DNA of 64,000 nucleotides, from NCBI GenBank assembly GCA_036937835.1, contig CM072861.1:9665501-9729500 (forward strand), given 5' to 3'. Source of the DNA: Pampus argenteus. Taxonomy: Eukaryota; Chordata; Actinopteri; Scombriformes; Stromateidae. Numbering within the stretch: position 1 is the first letter of the stretch; each line of letters begins with the position of its first letter. Both the position numbers and the translations under genes were made by a program. Below are positions 12,301 to 25,870 of the stretch, piece after piece. The notes under the pieces are model-generated. The model worked only from the letters and a program-made list of their open reading frames with translations. It ran no database searches and was not told the DNA's origin.

Positions 12301-15300
12301 CAGGGAGCTGATTGGCTGTTCTCCAGAGAACAGACAGCGGAGGGGAAATGGTTGGGTTGTAGTCTGGGGCCTTCCACTTCCCCCTGCTGTATGAGGGGTC
12401 ACATGACATTTGTGTGGGAGTCCCAGTAATTCCAACAAGAAAGCCTGCGGCTAAAAAAAAAAAAAGAAAAATAGTGGCATGTTGTTTGGGAAATCTGTGA
12501 AGAGTGCTCAGGGATATATATGGAAACATGAGTAACAGTAACTCCTACCAGGCAATCACAGCCAGTGCAATAAGACGCTCATTTCCGTTACAGCTTTCCA
12601 TCCAGAGGTACAACGCTATCCCAAGACACAATCTGTCACAAGCAGCAACGTGTGATAATGGTTTGTCCATTAGATACAATTCCTACTAGGCTGCAGACGC
12701 TGGAAAGAGTACAAGGACACAGTAAAGAAAAGTACAGAATAGATGTACTGCAATATCGTCAGCAGGATAATATGGATTCAAGTGGAAAGAAATTACAGCA
12801 CTTAAGAAGCAACAGCAGTAGTGAAACACTTTAGCGTGTAAATATAAAAAAATGATTTCACTATAGCATAGATTATAACATATCCTCTTAGATAGCATTA
12901 TTTCATAGGTGTAGCTCTTTATGTATGCATCACAGGCCGTCCAGCATCTGTAAAGCTATTGTAGATTAATTATACTACATCAAGGTGTTGAATGCATTGA
13001 TTGCATTATCACTGACTTCAGACTAAAACATAGTGAACTACATGCAGATATGTGAAGTTACAAAATGCACTAATGTGCCCTGGTTTACAATCTGTACAGC
13101 CAATACATCCTCTATCCTTAGATCCTTGATTCAAATAAGGAAAAACTCATTTCAGGGATCCCTAACTTTAACCCTAACCCAGTATATACACACACACACC
13201 ATAGAAAAAGGGAACCTTGAATTCGTGTACCGAGATGGGGTCTTAACACCCTTCTATAGTATTTACATAAAAACCATATAATGCCATGTGCTTAAAACAT
13301 GGTATTCACTCTGCTCTGTCCCACTCAATCATTTCCAGTGTTGATCTATAGGCTACAGACTTCATCAGCCCCTACTAGTATAGACAAAGCTCAGCAGTCG
13401 AGTCTACTATCTGTGTGCCATTATCTAACAAAGCACCTTGCAATGATGGGAGTTATATTATCTAGTCCATCTGATATGCAGCAGGATAAGATGCATCAAA
13501 TCATTTCTTCATATAAATTAATGAGAAATACCCATGGCTTGTGTAACACGATAAGCAGATGACCATCAGAACATGATTATGAGAGCAGCTGGAAACTCAG
13601 TATTTTAGATGCAATTATGATATGAAGAGTCAGTAATTGAGTTGAATATTAAGTGAAAGAAAAAAAAACATTTTGGAAAAAAAAAAGTGAACATGACTGG
13701 CCAATATGCTATGCATGACACAAACAGTATGGGGGATATGCAGGCTATGGAGCCAGTTAGACATGCAAATAATTATGCGAGTGGGCAGTGTGCAAGAAGA
13801 CTGTTTACATCCCAAAGGTCATTATACAGCACAACGTTATATCGATCCCAGTTTGTTGTAGGTGAACAGGCATCCCCTCAAAACAATAGCAAAACAACCC
13901 TGAAGGCAATATGAAAGACAATAACACTCAAACATGAGCGTTCATATTGACCTTGAACGCACCATAATAAACCCGCCGATTAACAATAATTAATACCAAC
14001 GCAAACATGCACAAACACTAATTAAAACCAAAGACATTGACAACAAGAAGAATGAGTAGGGAGCACTAAAACAGCACATAAACACGTGAGGGGAGCCGAG
14101 ACGTCAACTGACAGTAACTAGCAAGAGTTAGCTAGTTAGTTAGAGTTAGCTGAAGGGACGCAGTGTTTACCTGGTGGCAGGACATGAAACTCCAGCTTCC
14201 TGGTTAAGATGAGCCTTTGGGGGGATTTGAGCAGTCAAACATCCACATTTAGCAGGAGGGAGTGCAGCTCAAACACGATTATTTCCTCCACGAAGCATCC
14301 AGTGGTGACCTGATTTGACTGTTGACAGTTAGCTTAAGTTAGCAACTGCTACATGAACTGGTACAGTCGCAGGGTTAGCTAAACTTCCTATTAGTAGATA
14401 GTTTACTGTTCCCTTTCAAAAAATAATAGTTTCAGAATTAAAAACACTGCACAATAAAGGAGGTTTAAAGGTAACGCTACAGTTACTTCAGCCAGGAAAG
14501 ACTCCTGCTAACGTCTAGGTGGAGGTGGTGGTGGTCAGATGCTAATGATCTGCAGGTGCAGCTAATTAGGTTTAATGAGCAACTGGGAGCAACGAATAGT
14601 ATTCATTTTGTTTACCTGTTATAGGCAGTGAGTTGCCCTTTTCGGAGGTAACTAAGTAGCTCAATGTAGAAGATACGGAGAATATGTATTTAAATATATA
14701 TATATAATATTTTAAGCATATTTACGTGGTATCTGAAAAATATTTTGTCCCAAAACATGTCTGGAGGGGATCTTTAAGTACAACTTTGAAGTAACTTGTA
14801 CTTTTTTTGATTTTCCTCTCTATCAACTAATCATGAGCCTTTATTTAACTCCCCGTTTTTATGTCATGACTATGGCATTTTCAGCAGAAACCGCAACAGT
14901 TCAGTTGTATTACACACAACCAGGTTACAGCTCTGTGTCTCGTACCGTGTGATGATGAAGCAGAGGAAGGAGGTGGTCTGTGGCTCTCAGCCCACCACGG
15001 AGGAGGTGGGAGATGTAGCTTAAGATGGAGTTCAGTTTAGTCCTCACCCTCCCCTCTGCTACTGCCTCCAGGCTGTCCAGAGCTTTTTTTTTTTTTACAC
15101 CATTTTGTTTATCCTGCCTGCCACCCCCGCTGTGGTGCTGCCTCTCAAAGCACAACACTGTACACAACAGTGGCTGGTACATACCGCAAAGAGAGGATTA
15201 AGAATGTCAGTCAAACTGAAGAAAGACATGTAGAATAGATGCAGAATGGCATTCTTAACCCAATTATTGCTCCATATGCCCCATATGCATCCAACTCTGA

Positions 15301-16800
15301 GTGTGTGTCAAGTTGTCAGAGATACAGAAGCGGATGTGGGTAAAACATATACGTACACATGCAGGTTTATGCTGAGTGCTTAAATTGCCAGCAGGCAGAT
15401 GTTCAGTCAACCATACATGCTACTGTTCAGGTATATTACCCCAAAAAAAAAAAACAATTGTGTTAGCGTTCAGCCTCACTGTGCATACCAAGCAGATGAA
15501 GCCCTCTTAACCTTTTAAGCAAACTTTTAATCTGTCTACCGTGCAATGAGTCAGCACTTTAAAAAAATAAAAAATAAAAATTCATGTGCATTATATAAAT
15601 TTGATAAGTGTATAATGAAATTCAGATGTGCTCTGTCACCGTTCGCTGCTAATGATGAATTATTGACCATCTGTACGAGGAGCTTTTTTTTTTTTAAGTA
15701 TAAAATTGGCGCATAAGGGGAAAATGGTTTCTGAGGCAGTTTCAGCTCCACCTCACTCTCACATGAAATGTTGAATATTGATGACGCGAAGCCTTTTAAA
15801 TGACATTACAGATTAAATCAGCTTTGCAAAAACCGAAAACCTAAACTTGTCTGATCCGCTCATTGACACACAAAGTCGTTCTGCCGTATTGACTGTGCAA
15901 AAAAAATAAAAAAATAAAAAAGTTTAATAAATAAAACACAGATGTCACATTTGAAATCGCTAATACTTTAATTCTGGTACAAGTGGCTTTAATAAGAAGT
16001 GTTACTAGATGAGTCTTAGGCATAGATCTCTTTAAAAGTAGGTCATACGTGTTTAATTATCAAAACCATTGATGGCTTAAACATTATTTTATGGGAAGCG
16101 ATTCATCATTTTACTCATTAGTTGGTACATCTGTTTGTCTCCAACCCACTATTTTCCACCTCAAAGGACCACTCAGATAATAAGCCTGTAATTAAACCTG
16201 GCTGCAGTGGTTTTTGGTGTCCGTATAGAGCAACAGAAATAGTAGCAGAACTAATGCCGGTTTTATGTTTGCGCAGAAAGAGCCTCAGATTAATACGGTT
16301 AGTTGTAAGAAGCAGTGACAGCCAGGCCTCAGTAATGTCCCCCCGATGTGGACCGATCTCTCTTTCTAAGCCCTGGCAGACATGAAAGAGCCGTCTGATG
16401 TTTCCGACATGTGAGTTTACCTTTTGTTCATCCTTACATTTTGTGCTTTTGTGTGCTGCACATTTTTAGACTTTTTTGATTTTCTCTTGTTTTGAGACAT
16501 AATTTGTAACATTTGTTTTGTGTGAGTGAAAACCTGTTTGTTTGTAGTAGTGCAAAAATATCAAAACATAAAATAGGCAGCACATCCTCAACATTTTAGA
16601 TGGTGGAAATATTTGGCTTTTTGTTTTTTGTTTTTTTTTGCTTGATAAACAACAGAAACTAATAATTGATCAACATGGTTGTTAATTTTGGTGTGCAAAT
16701 CTATTAGTCACCTTACTTTACAAACAGCGCAGCAGCAGAGCAACAGAAAATCATAAACACACTAGAGGTTTGACAGGTTGTCCAAATATTGACCAGCATG
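9316..16800. other. Gene-free downstream region
   Basis: No exon, RNA gene or intact transposon could be supported. Open frames are short (the longest is about 110 codons, at 12197-12529) and lack domain signatures or flanking splice patterns. A slightly more GC-rich stretch at about 14100-15180 contains several GTAAAC-like donor matches but no protein-like frame, so I make no gene call. Region 10130-10700 has balanced composition without simple repeats and is a weak candidate for conserved non-coding sequence. Confidence 0.5.
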
Positions 16801-16805
16801 AGTGA

Positions 16806-16828
16806 CCCCCCCCCCCCCCCCCCCCCCC
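16806..16828 (+). repeat. Poly-C tract of 23
   Basis: Twenty-three uninterrupted C residues are present, so the minus strand carries G23. Such a run can form an i-motif on one strand and a quadruplex on the other. It is also a typical place for length error in an assembly. Confidence 0.95.
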
Positions 16829-17214
16829 AGTCGGCCTATCAGAGATCAGACGTGATGTGAGAAAGAAGCGTCTGGAAATCTCGGTGTTAGGCCTAATAGC
16901 CAATTAGCAGTTCAGAATGGAGGTGAATGTCAGCTCGTTGTTTTGATGACTGTCACACCAGCTGGTTAATACAGTATCCTAGCCTGGCGGAGGAGCCCTG
17001 AGTACTGCCTTTCAGGTACAGCATCATGCACCAATACTGATACTGGTTCTATTAAAAAAAAAAGACTATAAAATAGTGTCAATCCCTGCACTGATTTGAG
17101 TTGGCATCGTTGACCAAGATGTGAAAATGTCATTTAATCTTTGTTGTCTTGGATATCTTTGTAAATTGCTTCATAGTCGTGCAGAGGAGGGAACATCATT
17201 CAGATAACTAACTT

Positions 17215-17360
17215 TTATTCATTTCATAACTGATGAATCTACAGATTATTTACTATCATATCAGGTACCAGTGAAAAATGTCTCAAATGTCACAATATCC
17301 CCAGAGCACATGGTGATGCGTCATTTTGTCTGACATGCTGTCCAAAACCGAAACCAGAAA
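17215..17360 (-). repeat. Dispersed TAATCG-type fish repeat, inverted fragment
   Basis: Inverted family blocks are recognisable as GTGAAAAATGTC, then CCCAGAGCACATGGTGA, then GTCCAAAACC. The fragment abuts a second repeat family beginning near 17394. The match is diverged, so the limits are approximate. Confidence 0.45.
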
Positions 17361-17393
17361 TACATTTTTAAAATAATCTGATAATTATAACAG

Positions 17394-17490
17394 GTTAGCT
17401 TAGCATAAAGACAACGGAAACTAAATCTACCTACAAGCACCTCTAAAACTAACAGTTTAACGTGTTTTATCTTGTTTGTTTAATCCATAA
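17394..17490 (-). repeat. Second dispersed fish repeat family, inverted fragment
   Basis: The blocks TTAGCTTAGCATAAAGAC, CTACCTACAAGCACCTCTAA and CTTGTTTGTTTAATCC occur in order. I recognise this as the reverse strand of a common fish repeat whose other part is seen near 62822-63021. The fragment is non-coding. Confidence 0.5.
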
Positions 17491-19054
17491 TCTTTTTCTA
17501 AGAGTTCATTATCGATTAACGTGCCAGTTATTTTTAATCGTTAAGTCAAATAGAGCTAATAATAATAATAACCTGAATGTCATCATTTGTGAGCTGCTGG
17601 CACATAGTGAAGAGAACAATAGTTTCACGTGTTCACAACACATAACGCTCCAGTAAAATGTCAGACAGCATAACCCCCGTAATAAAATGTTGTTTTAAAA
17701 TGGGAGCCTGATGTAAATGTCACCATGGATTATCATCGGAGTTATTAATAAATTAAAGATCTTTGCTTACACTGCGGTAACATTATAAGAGCAGATTAAT
17801 GCAACTTTAATGCAGAAATGAGATATTATGACATTAACATTTTCAACAATGATCCCTGTTTTCATGTTTTTACCAGTAATGAAATACCCATATATTTAAA
17901 GACAATGCTAAACCATATAGAAATCTCTCATGACTAATAAATCAGGGGTTATTACTTCATAATGGACTGCCTGAACTATGTTTTTGTGTTTTAAAATATC
18001 ACCCCTCAGTAGGCTGTGACCTTTTAATCACATGCTAACACAGGCAGCAAATGCAGGCCGTTGAAACGGAGGGCAAGCCTCTCCCCTCTGCATGCCAACT
18101 ACCTTATTGTGAGTCAGGTTTGTAAGTGAATCCATGGGTGGTTCTCCCCTTAAAATAACCATTTGAATTCGCTCTCTCTCAAAGCATGGCTCTCAGCTAT
18201 ACTTACAGCTTGGATAGCGATCAAATGGGATCCTCCAGGGTCGATGAAGAGCAGAACGCAGCGTGAGAAAACACACAAGGGAATGAGTCATTTACTGACT
18301 TTCATGCTTCCTACACATTTTCCATCACAAAAAAAAATAAATGTTTACGTTTCTAGCATTTAAATTTTTTGACTGGGTGTAAAGCCTCTGTGTTGTTAAG
18401 GAATATGTTACAGTAAGGAAATACTGTACAAAAAATGTACAGGAAAATGTTTTAAAACTGCATATTGTGGCTTTATAATCCAGGTGAATCAAACGTTTAT
18501 CTTCAAAAGATAATCTCAAATCCAATCAGTGAGTGGGGTTAAAATGACACATTCAGATTTTCCTTTATGACCTAAAAAATACAGTCATGAAAGGGATAGT
18601 TCTACATTTTTACCAAATATTTAAGAAATATTCTGTTATATAACCTATAAACGGATCAATTACAGGAGGAAGTACCCAGTCAGCATTACTATGGTGGCGC
18701 CTCTCATATGTACGGTATTAATGTAAAAGGATCTCACTGTCCAGATGTAGTTGTAAATTGAAAATAAAGTCATCATCATAAGCCATAAAAACACATGTTA
18801 TAGTTTAACATGTGTCCAGTACTACAGCGCGTTTTCTATCCAAAATTCCACTTTTACAGTATCACGTGTTTCCAATTATCTTAAATCATGCCTTTATTCT
18901 AATTATAATACAAGACATCGTGTAGTTTGATGGATTAAAACATAAACTAAGTTACTCCTGCTGGGTAAAATTAGCTAAATTCGCACGTTCACATCCAGGC
19001 TGTGGAAGTCAGACCGAAGCCACAAAGCTAAGAAAGCCCATAACTCACAGACAT
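17491..19054. other. Gene-free region left of the GATG/GATA array
   Basis: AT-rich sequence with no supportable gene. A short AAAGGGATAGTTCTACATTTT block at 18592-18612 may be a further end fragment of a dispersed repeat. Confidence 0.45.
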
Positions 19055-19509
<455 letters not shown>

Positions 19510-20950
19510 CATATACTACAGAGGCAGAACAATGCAGGGTTATAGCTGCTACACAGGCTTACTGCTACAATGTGCACGGATGGCTTTGTTCCCTGTTTAT
19601 GGCGTGGCTCCCTCTTCTTATCTCTGTACATTTGCAGGTGCTCTGTCAGAGGCAGACCTCACTATCTGCTCATCTACCACAGTGGAGACTTGAGAGCCTG
19701 AACCGCACCGAGAGCAAGAACAGAAGAAAACTGTTCCTCCGTCACAAATAACCAAACGGCTTATCAAAAAATAGGCGTCGAGCCGATTTGTGGCATTGAT
19801 TTTTTCTTTTTTTTTTTTTGTAAGACATTAAAATACAGTGATACAAGCTAAAAATTGTTAAAGTTTACTGGTTGCTAATGACTTATTGGAGCGTGGGAGT
19901 CTAGTTTTAAAAAGCCGGAAGGAGGGACAATAGCATAGAGTAAGTGATTTGTTCTCTTATTCTTTTCTCTTATTTATTCCACAGAAAAAATCATACCAAT
20001 TACATGTAAAATAGCTATGTAATAATGCAGGATAACCACCTGAGGTAATTAAAGAACCTCATGTGGATAATACATTACTGGCTCTCTACAAGAGTCTTTG
20101 GGAGTCATAGAAACAGCATCAGTGCCCCTTCATGAACCGCGTGGAATGTGGAACATTTTCAAAAAGGATCGAAATGTTCCCTAAACTGCTCTTCATCATT
20201 TCACAGCATCCCTTCAACAACCTTCGCTCTATTTCACAGCAGCAAATTACACAGGACAGAGGACAAAAGAGCTTTTATTAATCTTTCTTTTTCTCAATTC
20301 TTTGACTCTGACAGCTATTTAACTGAACTGTGTGCTCGGGCCTGTGTAGGCCTGTGGCTTCCAGACACAAGCCGACGAACGCTGTGACATCTCCACTCCC
20401 CTCAGCTCTAGTGCTGCTGACTTCATCCAATTTACCATGAAAGGAATCCAGACAGTCCCATAATATGACCAACGGCTGCTTCGATTGAACACGGTCGACA
20501 ACTCTGGGCCTGGGCTTTACACACGTAACCGCCCGGCTATCTACAGAGGACCACTGACTGCCTGCTACCGCTTGATAAGGTCCATTGCCCAGGGAAAGAG
20601 TGGACAGAGACACCAGGAGGGTCAATATCACTATAAGGTGCCTTTGGGACTTCCCAATTTCCGCAAAAAAAAAGATGAGATTTTCCATTTAACTTCACAT
20701 TTATTGCATTAAGTAGATGTTGTGCTGTTAGAAATGGATGCTGGTCAAGCTCCCACACTTTTTATAAATTAACTGCAAACAGACAATGTACATCAAAATA
20801 TGTCAACTCTGTCATGGACAATTTCAAAGCGGAATAAATGCATAGTAATTACACAGTAATTATAAAATGTATATTTTCAGAAAGCTATTTAGTCCCTTTC
20901 TCAAGACTATATTTTAGTTAATGGCAAAAGTATTTTCATAGTAATGAAAC

Positions 20951-21275
20951 TGTGGTGTCTAGGCTGGGGGTTGGGCTCCAGGTGCTCTCATTACAGGGAT
21001 GGGTGTGGTGCTGTGGAGCTGTCTGCACACACCTGAAGCTGATCTTCGTCTCGAGCAGTATTTAGAGGCTGGTCTCCTGCATGCTGCTGCCAGATTGTCA
21101 CCGCATCGTGGTAGAGCAACTAGGCTTCTCTTTAGACTTTGAAAATTGTGATTTAACTGAGTATTGACTTCTATTTCTGTTCCCCCCCCTTTCCCTGTGC
21201 TCTAATAAACGGCTGCTTATTTGGCAAAACTCCGCTCCTCTGCATTTTTGGGTCCACTACCAGCGAGCCATCACA
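20951..21275 (+). mobile_element. Solo LTR of a retrotransposon
   Basis: This 325-bp segment starts TGTGGTG and ends CATCACA, which are inverted repeats at 6 of 7 positions with the canonical TG/CA ends. It is flanked by GAAAC (20946-20950) and GAAAT (21276-21280), a target-site duplication at 4 of 5 bases. AATAAA occurs at 21204-21209, about 70 bp before the 3' end, and a TATTTAGAGG element at about 21059 could be the promoter. No internal region, primer-binding site or second LTR is nearby, so it looks like a recombination remnant. The 3' part resembles fish Ty3/gypsy LTRs from memory. Confidence 0.65.
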
Positions 21276-21280
21276 GAAAT

Positions 21281-22057
21281 TAGGGTAAACCATTTGTTTC
21301 TCCATAAAATCAGTGAGAATTGCATTTTCTTTTCTCAGTAAACATGCGCGTCTTGTCTCCTTTTTGTCAAAACTCAGGAATCATAAGATTTCCTGGAATC
21401 TGTTTCGGGACATGGTCTCCTTGAAAAATGCACAGCGCTACTCAACTGACCAAAAGCTTGCCAAGTCCAGGCCTTTTCCATCTTGTGCACTATGAATGTA
21501 GATTAGAGCAATGAAGGCCTTTAGCTCATAACCCATGAACTTTGATGTGTTTTAGCACGGCATCAGCAACCAACACAGAAAACAAGGTAACAGGGTAGGC
21601 CTCATACCTTGAATATCAGCAGATGGGATGTGAGTAAGTGTGGAATCCAATGTTTCCAGTGGTCTTTTTCCTAAGTGTGGCTAAGTGGCATCTCTGAAAT
21701 GATTTCTGAATCACTCTCAGAGTTAGATAGAGCTTCTTACAAACACCAAGATACAATACTCTCCACCAGGCAAACCATTCTCCCCGGACCCTTTGGGGAG
21801 AAATCAGAATTTCGCCTTCGTGGCCTTTTCCGTTGCATGGCAGTTTACCCCGGTTCTCCGATAAACCATTTGCACGATTTCACAAACCTAGTTTCCGACA
21901 ACTGAGATCTCCAGACGGCAGCTCCCACTGACCTCAGGGGCTGTCCGGCGCTTCTCAGTGGGCAATAATCAGGTCCCGGCTGCCGGTTTCTCCTCCGTAA
22001 AGGGCCAATTCAGTCTCCTCCTCAGCAAAGGTGACCCGTCATCGTAGGGTGGTTCCT
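21281..22057. other. Gene-free spacer with small hairpins
   Basis: No gene is visible. Two short perfect inverted repeats occur: an 8-bp arm at 21778-21785 with 21795-21802, and an 8-bp arm at 21924-21931 with 21955-21962. From 21770 to 22060 the sequence is more GC-rich than its surroundings, leading into the 26-bp array. Confidence 0.45.
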
Positions 22058-22290
22058 CCGGACGATCGATCTGATTGGTTACATGAGCCGGACAATTTGA
22101 TTGGTTAGATGAGCTGGTTGATCTGATTGGTTACATGAGCCGGACAATCTGATTGGTTAGATGAGCCGGACGACCTGATTGGTTACATGAGCCAGACAAT
22201 CCGATTAGTTAGATGAGCCGGACGATCTGATTGATCAGATGAGCAGCACGATCTGATTGGTTACATGTGTGGCACGATCTGATTGGTGGA
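22058..22290 (+). repeat. 26-bp minisatellite, nine copies, each built on an inverted CCAAT box
   Basis: The motif CTGATTGGTTA recurs with its ATTGG at 22074, 22100, 22126, 22152, 22178, 22204, 22230, 22256 and 22282. The period is exactly 26 bp with no insertion or deletion. Copies 6 (ATTAG) and 7 (ATTGA) have lost the CCAAT core and the other seven keep it. Odd copies 1, 3 and 5 read TTACATGAGCC, while even copies 2, 4 and 6 read TTAGATGAGC, so the higher-order unit is 52 bp. CTGATTGGTT matches the NF-Y (Y-box) consensus. The array lies about 2 kb beyond the likely rapgef2 3' end. Confidence 0.92.
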
Positions 22291-23598
22291 CTGTGTACTG
22301 TTAAAACATTTCAATTTCTAAAAGGTTTTATATTAATTGATATTTCACTATGACAGAGTGGACATGTTAAGCTTGACAACATCTAACTCCACACCTAATA
22401 TGATGAAAATTATGAAACACAAGTGTAAATACCTACTCTGAAAGTAGCCAAAATGCTGGTTGTGATGTCACTGAAAACATCAGCAGGTTTTCTTAAAGGG
22501 GCATTTAGTCTAAAATGACAGGGTATCTATGAAAATAGATATGCATGATCAGAATTTCTTCTTTTATCAAATAACTTGTTGTGACAATAAAACCATGTAA
22601 AATAAAATTTGATTTAGTATCATTTAACCACTTATTACACACACTAAAGTTAGTAGAACAGTGTGTGGTACATGCCAAAATCACGTACATCTAAAGAAAA
22701 AAATGGTGTAAAATTAAGGAAATACATTTTAAGATGAATTATTCTGCTACATTTTCATGATAACTGAGTGATTCTGATGAGGACACCAAAGACACTTTAT
22801 AGCGATAGTGACCCAGGAGGCATTTCATAGTGAAGAGTGCCCCCTGGTGCCTGAGAGAGCTCAGCACAGTTACAGGTGCTAAACAGATCACCTCTAATTG
22901 TAGTACGGGGGTGGTTTCACTGTCGGACACAGATTACAGCAGCGTTTCATGCTTGGGGAATTTTTGTTTTGGTTCCACATCCATCCTCGTGTCATTCACA
23001 CTTATCTTCCTAATGCAGGCGACTGCACTGGGAATAATTTTTCTTCAGATACTTTATCACAGTGAAAACATGATTTGTCAGTGTTAGGGCTTTACGTCTA
23101 TTTGTTTTCAGGGGAAATTAGAAAAAAAAAGAAGAAGCATAATGTCACTTTTTGCTTGCGGTGGTTTTGTTTTGTTTTATTTTTTTTCGTGTTTGTGCCA
23201 CATCTCTTGAATAGCGAGTCTCTGGCTCCACTGAGTGAGCTCAGAAACTGATTTATTAAACAAAAAACTGCAGCTGCACTGATATTGATTTGAGCCTTCG
23301 AAGGTCCAGACCGTAGCTGTCTGTAGGTTCAATGATGCAGCTACAAACAACAACACAAGACTTTGGTTCATTTTTGTACAGTCCCATGATCTAAATGCTG
23401 CTGCTGACTTTATTCTATCCTTCAAAGACTGACACAAAAAAATTGCTGCAATTTTTCTGCAGCTTCTATCTCAAAAATACTATTATCCATAAACACCTTG
23501 TGTGTTTTTCTCTCAGTATGAATGTGAGAAACTGAAAATAAGAAACAGAAATGGAGACAGTGAAACTGATAGTTTGCTTTTATTTACTAGGCTGAAAG

Positions 23599-23632
<34 letters not shown>

Positions 23633-24324
23633 CAGCTCCTCATTTCTCGCGCTAGCAGAATGTATCATTTTTTTTTGGGTAGTGTGACAAATTGGGGCCC
23701 TCGGCTCTGTGATAGAGGCAACCAGGACCATCTCGCCTGCATTATTCATGAAGGACTGGGAATGTTGAGCTGAGATATGATGATATATGTCTACTACAAT
23801 AACAAAACGACAGTCAGAATGTCACGCTGTATGAACACTCACATCTCCACACCTGAACTCACAATCCTCCATAAACAAAATCAGCACATTATGAATATAG
23901 GCAGTGACAATTATAGGGTACCTGCAGCCCAATTACATATAAAACATGCACAACTAGTGTATATTTGGTATATTTTAATACATTTATAGGGATTAACCTA
24001 AAAAAAATTAAGCTACTTAATCATTTAAATGATTGCTGTTTTTATGATTTCTTTTAATTTAATGGATTGGTTTGTTGTTCGCAATTTATCCGCACATTGT
24101 TTTCCTTGCAGTTAAAATAATTAAAACATCATGCCCCCAAACACTGGCCACAAGAAATCTATTTGATATCACTTAATTTTCTCATTATGTCCGTTTGGTG
24201 CGCTGTGAGTGGAAATGACTGTGAAATGATATACGTTAGGGTAATAAATGAGAGTTGGGACTCGCTCTATCCTCATAGCTCTGGATAACAAAGATAATAC
24301 AAAACAAGTAAATAAAAGCAAGGG
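22291..24324. other. Gene-free sequence between the 26-bp array and the rapgef2 3' end
   Basis: Nothing coding is supported. It contains a (GT)15 microsatellite at 23601-23630 and a 16-bp perfect AT-rich palindrome at 24019-24034. Confidence 0.45.
23601..23630 (+). repeat. (GT)15 microsatellite
   Basis: An uninterrupted GT dinucleotide tract. Confidence 0.95.
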
Positions 24325-24343
24325 GAGACTTCAATATCTCTTT

Positions 24344-24349
24344 TTTATT
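24344..24349 (-). promoter_or_regulatory. rapgef2: Candidate distal poly(A) signal of rapgef2
   Basis: AATAAA on the minus strand is followed downstream by a U-rich stretch (TTTTATTTACTTGTTTTG). That is a plausible cleavage-factor context. It is the last well-placed signal before featureless sequence. Confidence 0.4.
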
Positions 24350-25844
24350 AAGTCTGACACGCTGTGGTCAGATAGAAAAGTATGAGAGTTACACTTTTCA
24401 AGTTGCTTCCATGACTTGTGCAAACACTAGACGGTATCCGGGGGAAAAAAACCTCTGAAGGGGAAAAAAAAAGTAATTTGAAAAGAAAGACATTGAAATG
24501 CGAAAGAAATGAATAAGTGCATTTAAACCTAGGTGTTGATTCTTTATGCAGTATTTATTGATTCCCAGCTTCATATAAACTGGATGTTGAGGCATAAACA
24601 TAGTACATTTGAACAAAAATATAACCAATATTTACAATTATTGTATTAAAAATACAAAAAACAACTGATACATACTCCACCAATTGTCTTTTTAAAAGAC
24701 ATACAGGTCAAAGTAGTACAAGAAAGAATGAAGAAAAGAAGGTCATCACCAGCTAAATGTACATTTCTCACTGACATCACACATCAAACGGAGTAGCAGT
24801 TCTACCTACTACACTTATCTTTACGCTTGTACATTTTTGTGCAACTTTTTGTTTTTCGAAATAGGACACGGCCCGCTAATATGCACATTATCTTCAGAGT
24901 TAAATGAAAGTGAATGATTCATGTCACCACTGTATTACAAACAAATTATCAACAATCTATCTGCAGCCATTACAAAAAAATTACAATAACAAAAACCCCC
25001 CCCATCCAAGAAATTATTAGCGTGTAGTCACAGAACACAGTGGAAAACACTGCACTCATTCATCTTTTTCTCAGTCTGTAGTTTTCAAGACTGATCAATG
25101 TGATCAGTGCGACTCAGTGATAAAAGGAAAAAAACTTTTCACAATTGGGTTTCTAATCATTCTGATTGGCAGCCTTTTCTTCATATGTCAACTTCTCCAC
25201 CGAAGTCTAAAAAACAAAAACAAAAAACAAAATAAAAAAAACCAAAAAAAATCAAAACTTCAGTCACTTCTTTTGATGGCAAGATATGGTGAAAAACTGG
25301 ATGCAAGCGTTATAGTCTCACAGCATCCACTGAGCTGATGTCTGTAACAGGTGAGAAGAGTTTCCGAGGATGAGGAGGCGCAGAGTCGGCCTGTGTGTAG
25401 ACAAGGAGATGATCTACTACAACAGCCGATGTCCGAAGCCACGCGAAAACAAAATGTTTGACTTCATCTTGTACTGAGCCTTAATGTACTAAAATATCTG
25501 GGGACGTATCTTGAATAAGGCATTTTCACTCCACTACTGCTTGATTCAAGATGGTTCTTGAAACAAGGTGATTGGTGACGGGACCGACCGTGTGATGTAT
25601 GCGACATGGCATCATAAGGCGCTTTGGACATTCATAAAATGTGGCATCTGTTCAAGCTGGGGGAAAAAAAATCCAAATCTAAATTTGTGGGTGTTTTTTT
25701 TTAAGATAATGTGCGTATTTTAAGACTCTGTACAAGATAATTTGATAAAAGGTAGACAGTTATAAGAGGTACACATTAGCTGAGCAGATGGAAGCGGCAG
25801 GAAACCCAAAAATGATCATAAATCTGCTGATAAATGTGGTCAGA

Positions 25845-25870
25845 GTGTGTGTGTGTGTGTGTGTGTGTGT
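25845..25870 (+). repeat. (GT)13 microsatellite in the likely 3'UTR
   Basis: An uninterrupted GT tract, which reads as CA in the rapgef2 transcript. Confidence 0.95.

Noticed and set aside
13160..13180. Telomere-like CCCTAACCC with TTTAACCC
   Set aside because: Only about two units are present, well within chance. It is not an interstitial telomeric array.
14925..15182. Possible first exon of another gene in a GC-richer patch
   Set aside because: The 85-codon frame contains a poly-Lys from a T-run and has no homology. Donor-like sites nearby do not join a second coding segment.
20278..20688. 136-codon minus-strand frame with an N-terminal hydrophobic stretch resembling a signal peptide
   Set aside because: No family is recognised, the rest of the frame looks random, there is no splice or promoter context, and overlapping frames of similar quality exist on both strands.
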